From Anaerolineales bacterium UBA6663 (GTDB lineage: Bacteria > Chloroflexota > Anaerolineae > Anaerolineales > UBA6663): DNA of 9,102 nt. The DNA lies in assembly GCA_002455335.1 (NCBI GenBank), contig DKKP01000094.1, forward strand, positions 298-9,399, written 5' to 3'. The notes under the pieces are model-generated. The model ran no database searches. It worked only from the letters and a program-made list of their open reading frames with translations, and was not told where the DNA came from. The translations under genes were made by a program, and so were the position numbers. This document shows, one piece after another, positions 6,652 through 9,102 of this stretch. The number at the start of each line of letters is the position of its first letter. Position 1 is the first letter of the stretch.

Positions 6652-7286
6652 TGATGCCGAAGACGCGTATTGTGCCGATGCACGTCCGACATCTGCCGTT
6701 CCTGCTTCTTGTGGTCGCCCTGGCCGGAGCGGGATGCCGCGCCCCGGCGTCGGACCCGACCCGTGCCCCGGCGTCGGACCCGACCGTGATCGCTGGCGGC
6801 GGCATGCCGACACCGACGCCAGGGGCCGATCTTGAAGCCGGCTCCACCGAGTCGGTCGACGCCGAGGATGATCCCGTACTGGCCCGCTCCTTTGTGTTCA
6901 GCCCACCGGAGGGTTTTGAACTCGAGCGCTCGGAGCGCACTTTGCTCGGTGGAGGCTACGTCGAATACCTTGCAGCGGATCTGCCGGCCCGGCTCTTCTT
7001 CGCCACTGGGTTGGCCGAATTCGAGTACGCGGGCTTCCCAGACAAACCGTGGATCACGAGCGAGGAAGATTGGCGCGTGGCAGCGCCGCCGCGAGATGTG
7101 GCGCTGGGCAGCGGCGTCGAAGTGAAGGTCTATCGTTATCGCCGGGTGCTGTCGGGGCGCACGGAGTTCGTCCAGTGGGTGTTCGGCTTCGACGGGCAGG
7201 ACGGCATCGTCCGCGGAGCGATCCTCTCGACATCGACCGTGTTCACCGACGCTGACGTGCGCGAGGTGTTGGCCGCGATTCGTTGA
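6651..7286 (+). CDS. Probable secreted lipoprotein of unknown function
   Basis: A 211-residue protein with a basic N-terminus, a hydrophobic stretch (LPFLLLVVALAGAG) and then Cys29, as in a type II signal peptide. The lipobox is imperfect: the three residues before the cysteine are GAG, where Leu is usual at -3. A Pro/Thr/Asp/Ala-rich linker of about 45 residues follows, containing two copies of APASDPT. A folded domain of about 140 residues ends the protein (FVFSPPEGFELERSER, LPARLFFATGLAEFEY, VKVYRYRRVLSGRTEFVQWVFGF). I do not recognise the domain; the alternating pattern looks beta-rich, with a final helix DADVREVLAAIR. It probably sits on the outer face of the cytoplasmic membrane. The start is uncertain among GTG 6645, GTG 6648, ATG 6651 and ATG 6654. 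The gene is coupled to the nucleotidyltransferase gene by TGATG and ends 1 nt before a strong hairpin. Confidence 0.8.
   Translation: MMPKTRIVPMHVRHLPFLLLVVALAGAGCRAPASDPTRAPASDPTVIAGGGMPTPTPGADLEAGSTESVDAEDDPVLARSFVFSPPEGFELERSERTLLGGGYVEYLAADLPARLFFATGLAEFEYAGFPDKPWITSEEDWRVAAPPRDVALGSGVEVKVYRYRRVLSGRTEFVQWVFGFDGQDGIVRGAILSTSTVFTDADVREVLAAIR
6741..6785 (+). repeat. Two-copy 24-nt tandem repeat in the lipoprotein linker
   Basis: Bases 6741-6761 and 6765-6785 are identical over 21 nt with a period of 24 nt (eight codons). They encode APASDPTR and then APASDPTV directly after the lipidated cysteine. Exact identity, including synonymous positions, points to a recent in-frame duplication or ongoing unit-number change. 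Confidence 0.85.
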
Positions 7287-7287
7287 C

Positions 7288-7336
7288 GGCGATCGAACCG
7301 CGAAGACGCGCTGCCCGTCTTCGCGGTTCGATTGCC
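7288..7336. terminator. Long hairpin between convergent genes, probable bidirectional terminator
   Basis: Bases 7292-7308 and 7316-7332 form a perfect 17-bp stem around a 7-nt loop (cgctgcc). The flanks 7288-7291 (ggcg) and 7333-7336 (tgcc) extend it to 21 bp with one G-U pair. It fills almost the whole 57-nt gap between the lipoprotein stop and the SRPBCC stop. Neither side has a run of T, so it is not a textbook intrinsic terminator, but its symmetry and position suit termination of both convergent transcripts or protection of their 3' ends. Confidence 0.75.
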
Positions 7337-7343
7337 AGAAGCC

Positions 7344-7784
7344 TCAGCCCTTGATATAGACCCGCAGGCTCTCAAGCGCGGGTTTGAAAACTTCGCTGGC
7401 AAAGAACCCGGTCCAGTGCTCGAGTTCCTTGGCCTTGCAGTCGAAGGTCGTCCACCACTCGACGAAGGCCCTGTCGCCGTCGGTGATCGGCGTGACCCTC
7501 AGAGTCGCGAGGTAGTTCTGCACGGGGAAGGGGGCCGGGTCGCAGAAGCGATAGGTGTACGAACAGTCGACGTCCGACAGCGCGACGAGTTGCTCGCGGA
7601 TGCGCGTCTCGCCGAAGAGGAAGTTGCGCACGCTGCTGACCGACTCGCCGGTCTTGCCATCCTCGATCTCGCTGCTGACGACCGCCGCGGCGAACCAGGT
7701 CGCCAGGCCGTTGAAATCACGCGCGGCAGCCCAGACGTTCGCGGCCGGCGCGTCGAACACGGTGCTGTAGTAGGACTTGCCCAT
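7344..7784 (-). CDS. SRPBCC-family (polyketide cyclase/START-like) protein
   Basis: A 146-residue protein with the layout of the SRPBCC/Bet v 1-like helix-grip fold: a first strand (YYSTVFDAPAANVWAAARDF), a short helix and turn (NGLATWF), successive strands (VSSVRNFLFGETRIREQLVAL, YTYRFCDPAPFPVQNY, LRVTPI, AFVEWWTTFD) and a long C-terminal helix (SEVFKPALESLRVYIKG). Proteins of this fold bind hydrophobic ligands in a deep cavity, and some are cyclases or hydrolases. No specific activity can be assigned. The ATG has GGGAGG (7795-7790) 5 nt upstream. It lies 31 nt after the PEP-hydrolase-like gene on the same strand and is probably the last gene of that operon, ending at the hairpin 7288-7336. 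Confidence 0.88.
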   Translation of the reverse strand: MGKSYYSTVFDAPAANVWAAARDFNGLATWFAAAVVSSEIEDGKTGESVSSVRNFLFGETRIREQLVALSDVDCSYTYRFCDPAPFPVQNYLATLRVTPITDGDRAFVEWWTTFDCKAKELEHWTGFFASEVFKPALESLRVYIKG

Positions 7785-7815
7785 GGTGTCCTCCCGAAGA
7801 TGAAAGGGCGCTAGA

Positions 7816-8652
7816 TCAGCGCGCCAGCGCCAGCTTCTTGAAGCCCTCCACCTGGCCGCGGATCGCGCGCTCGGTGGGCAGGCGCTCGATGCTCGAGGCG
7901 CCGAAGAAGCCCGCGATGCCGGGCATGCGCGCCAGCGCCCGACCGACGTTTTCGGGCTCGTCGAATGGGCCGCCGTGGCAGATCACGAGGATGTCTTTGC
8001 GGACGGAGCGGCCGGCCTCGGCGATCGCCATGACCTTGTCGATGGCCTCATCGAGCGTGAAGGCCACGCCCGCGCCGATCGTGCCCGAGTTGGTCAGGCC
8101 GACATGCGCGACAAGCTGATCGGCCCCGGCCTCGGCCATGGCCTTCGCCTGGTCGGCGTCGAACACATACGGCGACGTGAACAGGTCGAGGTCGTGCGCT
8201 GTCTTAATGCACGCGATCTCCTTGTCGTAGCCCATCCCGGTGGCTTCGAGGTTGGCGCGGAAGTTGCCGTCGATCAGACCGACCGTCGGGAAGTTCTGGA
8301 CGCCGTCGAAGCCCATCTCTTTGAGCTGTTTGAGGAAGACCGGCATCAGCCGGAAGGGATCTGTGCCGTTGACGCCGGCCAGCACCGGCACATTTTTGAC
8401 CACCGGCAGCACCTCGGCGGCCATCTCGACCACGATGCCGTTGGCATCACCGTACGAGAGCAGGCCGGCGAGCGAGCCGCGCCCGGCCATGCGATAGCGG
8501 CCCGAGTTATAGATGATGATCAGGTCGGCGCCGCCGGCTTCGGCCAACTTGGCCGAGATGCCCGTGCCCGCGCCGCAGCCGACGATCGGCTTGCCGGCAG
8601 CGACCTGGGCCTCGAGGCGGTTGAGCAAATCGGTGCGTGAGATGAAAGGCAT
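7816..8652 (-). CDS. Phosphoenolpyruvate hydrolase-like TIM-barrel protein (PF09370 type)
   Basis: A 278-residue protein typical of the family named PEP hydrolase or TIM-barrel signal transduction protein. Recognisable blocks in order: [11 protein letters not shown] (25-35), [79 protein letters not shown] and [14 protein letters not shown] near the end. Together they look like the phosphate- and ligand-binding loops of a (beta/alpha)8 barrel related to PEP mutase-type enzymes. The family name is an annotation habit; its reaction is not well established. The ATG at 8652 has AAAGGAG (8667-8661) 8 nt upstream, overlapping the stop codon of the Tm-1-like gene, so the genes are in one operon 13 nt apart. 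In tomato Tm-1 and fungal homologues the same domain is fused behind the Tm-1 ATP-binding domain, which suggests the two bacterial products form a complex. Confidence 0.92.
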   Translation of the reverse strand: MPFISRTDLLNRLEAQVAAGKPIVGCGAGTGISAKLAEAGGADLIIIYNSGRYRMAGRGSLAGLLSYGDANGIVVEMAAEVLPVVKNVPVLAGVNGTDPFRLMPVFLKQLKEMGFDGVQNFPTVGLIDGNFRANLEATGMGYDKEIACIKTAHDLDLFTSPYVFDADQAKAMAEAGADQLVAHVGLTNSGTIGAGVAFTLDEAIDKVMAIAEAGRSVRKDILVICHGGPFDEPENVGRALARMPGIAGFFGASSIERLPTERAIRGQVEGFKKLALAR

Positions 8653-8665
8653 GGTGGGGTCTCCT

Positions 8666-9102
8666 TTACAGCAGCGCCAACAACCGCTCGGCCATCGCGG
8701 CTGCGAACGCCGGGTCGTTGATGTGCAGGTCGAGTTCGACCAACTCCACTTTAGAGCGGTCGACGTGCACGCGAAGCGCGTCGAACAGCGCCGCGTCGGC
8801 CTCGGCCGAATAGAATGGCTGGCCGACGGCGTCGATCATGCTCACGCCCTTGAGCGGCACGAAGAGCACGGTCGGGCCGGTCGTCGCGTTGAGCTTCTCG
8901 GCGATGATCTTCCCGAGCTGCGCGCACTCTTCAGGCGTGGTGCGCATCAGCGTGACGGTCGGGTTGTGCTTGTAGAGCGTCCGGCCCTTGAAGGCCTCGG
9001 GCACAGTCTCGATGCCGCCGAAGTTGACCATGTCGAGCGCGCCGAGCGAGACGACCTGCGGCAGGCCTTTGCGCGCCGCGGCCTCGAGCCGATGCGGGCC
9101 GG
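8666..9102 (-). CDS. Tm-1-like ATP-binding (UPF0261) protein, C-terminal part (5' end outside window)
   Basis: The frame is open to the window edge and encodes the last 144 residues or so of a UPF0261/Tm-1-like protein, about a third of the usual 400. The diagnostic block [17 protein letters not shown] is at the start of the visible part, followed by [33 protein letters not shown] and [10 protein letters not shown], as in the C-terminal half of this family. The N-terminal domain of plant Tm-1 binds ATP and inhibits a tobamovirus replicase; the bacterial role is unknown. An internal ATG at 9031 is not the start, because conserved family sequence continues upstream of it ([11 protein letters not shown]). 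It is the most upstream visible gene of the operon with the TIM-barrel and SRPBCC genes, and its promoter lies outside the window. Confidence 0.92.
   Translation of the reverse strand, partial: GPHRLEAAARKGLPQVVSLGALDMVNFGGIETVPEAFKGRTLYKHNPTVTLMRTTPEECAQLGKIIAEKLNATTGPTVLFVPLKGVSMIDAVGQPFYSAEADAALFDALRVHVDRSKVELVELDLHINDPAFAAAMAERLLALL

Noticed and set aside
5920..6813. Long open frame (297 codons) on the minus strand opposite the nucleotidyltransferase and lipoprotein genes
   Set aside because: It spans two genes with clear motifs on the plus strand and gives a low-complexity, Arg/Gly-rich product; a shadow frame.
7808..7822. Small hairpin GCGCT-AGATC-AGCGC over the stop codon of the PEP-hydrolase-like gene
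   Set aside because: Only 5 bp with no T-tract; too weak to call a terminator or attenuator between operon genes.
7975..8640. Open frame (221 codons) on the plus strand opposite the PEP-hydrolase-like gene
   Set aside because: The minus-strand protein matches a known family throughout. The plus-strand product has no plausible fold or good ribosome site.

Overview
The window is GC-rich, densely packed bacterial chromosomal DNA with nine protein genes, two of them cut by the window edges. I see no rRNA, tRNA, CRISPR array, insertion sequence or phage gene. The gene content (Opp/Dpp-type transporter ATPases, RecD2 helicase, Tm-1-like/PEP-hydrolase-like pair), the strong AGGAGG ribosome sites and the frequent GTG starts would fit Chloroflexota or another GC-rich, non-proteobacterial lineage. 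This is an impression from style, not a phylogenetic result.

Layout. (1) 1-1415, plus strand: the 3' end of one peptide/nickel-type ABC transporter ATPase and a complete second one, joined by an ATGA overlap. They are the two ATPases of a transporter whose permeases and binding protein lie outside. (2) 1550-2182, plus: a short SDR-family oxidoreductase with its own likely extended -10 promoter. (3) 2290-3408, plus: a membrane-anchored sensor histidine kinase with no response regulator in the window. (4) 3405-5615, minus: RecD2 helicase, converging on the kinase with a 4-nt overlap at CTAG. (5) 5818-7286, plus: a nucleotidyltransferase-fold protein followed by a probable lipoprotein, joined by a TGATG stop/start overlap and divergent from recD2. 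(6) 7288-7336: a long hairpin between convergent genes, probably a two-way terminator. (7) 7344-9102, minus: an operon of Tm-1-like (UPF0261) protein (partial), PEP-hydrolase-like TIM barrel and SRPBCC protein.

How the genes relate. The two transporter ATPases work as a pair. The Tm-1-like and TIM-barrel genes are separate here, but the same two domains are fused in plant Tm-1 and fungal homologues, so their products probably act together; the SRPBCC gene appears to be a third member. The nucleotidyltransferase and lipoprotein are translationally coupled but have no known joint function. RecD2, the SDR and the kinase show no functional link to their neighbours.

Most of the window is ordinary housekeeping or accessory content. 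I found no clear new defence or mobile system. The points most worth a second look are the Tm-1/PEP-hydrolase/SRPBCC operon, the histidine-kinase start region (a near-perfect Shine-Dalgarno sequence with no start codon at the right distance), the coupled nucleotidyltransferase-lipoprotein pair, and the SDR that lacks the usual catalytic serine.
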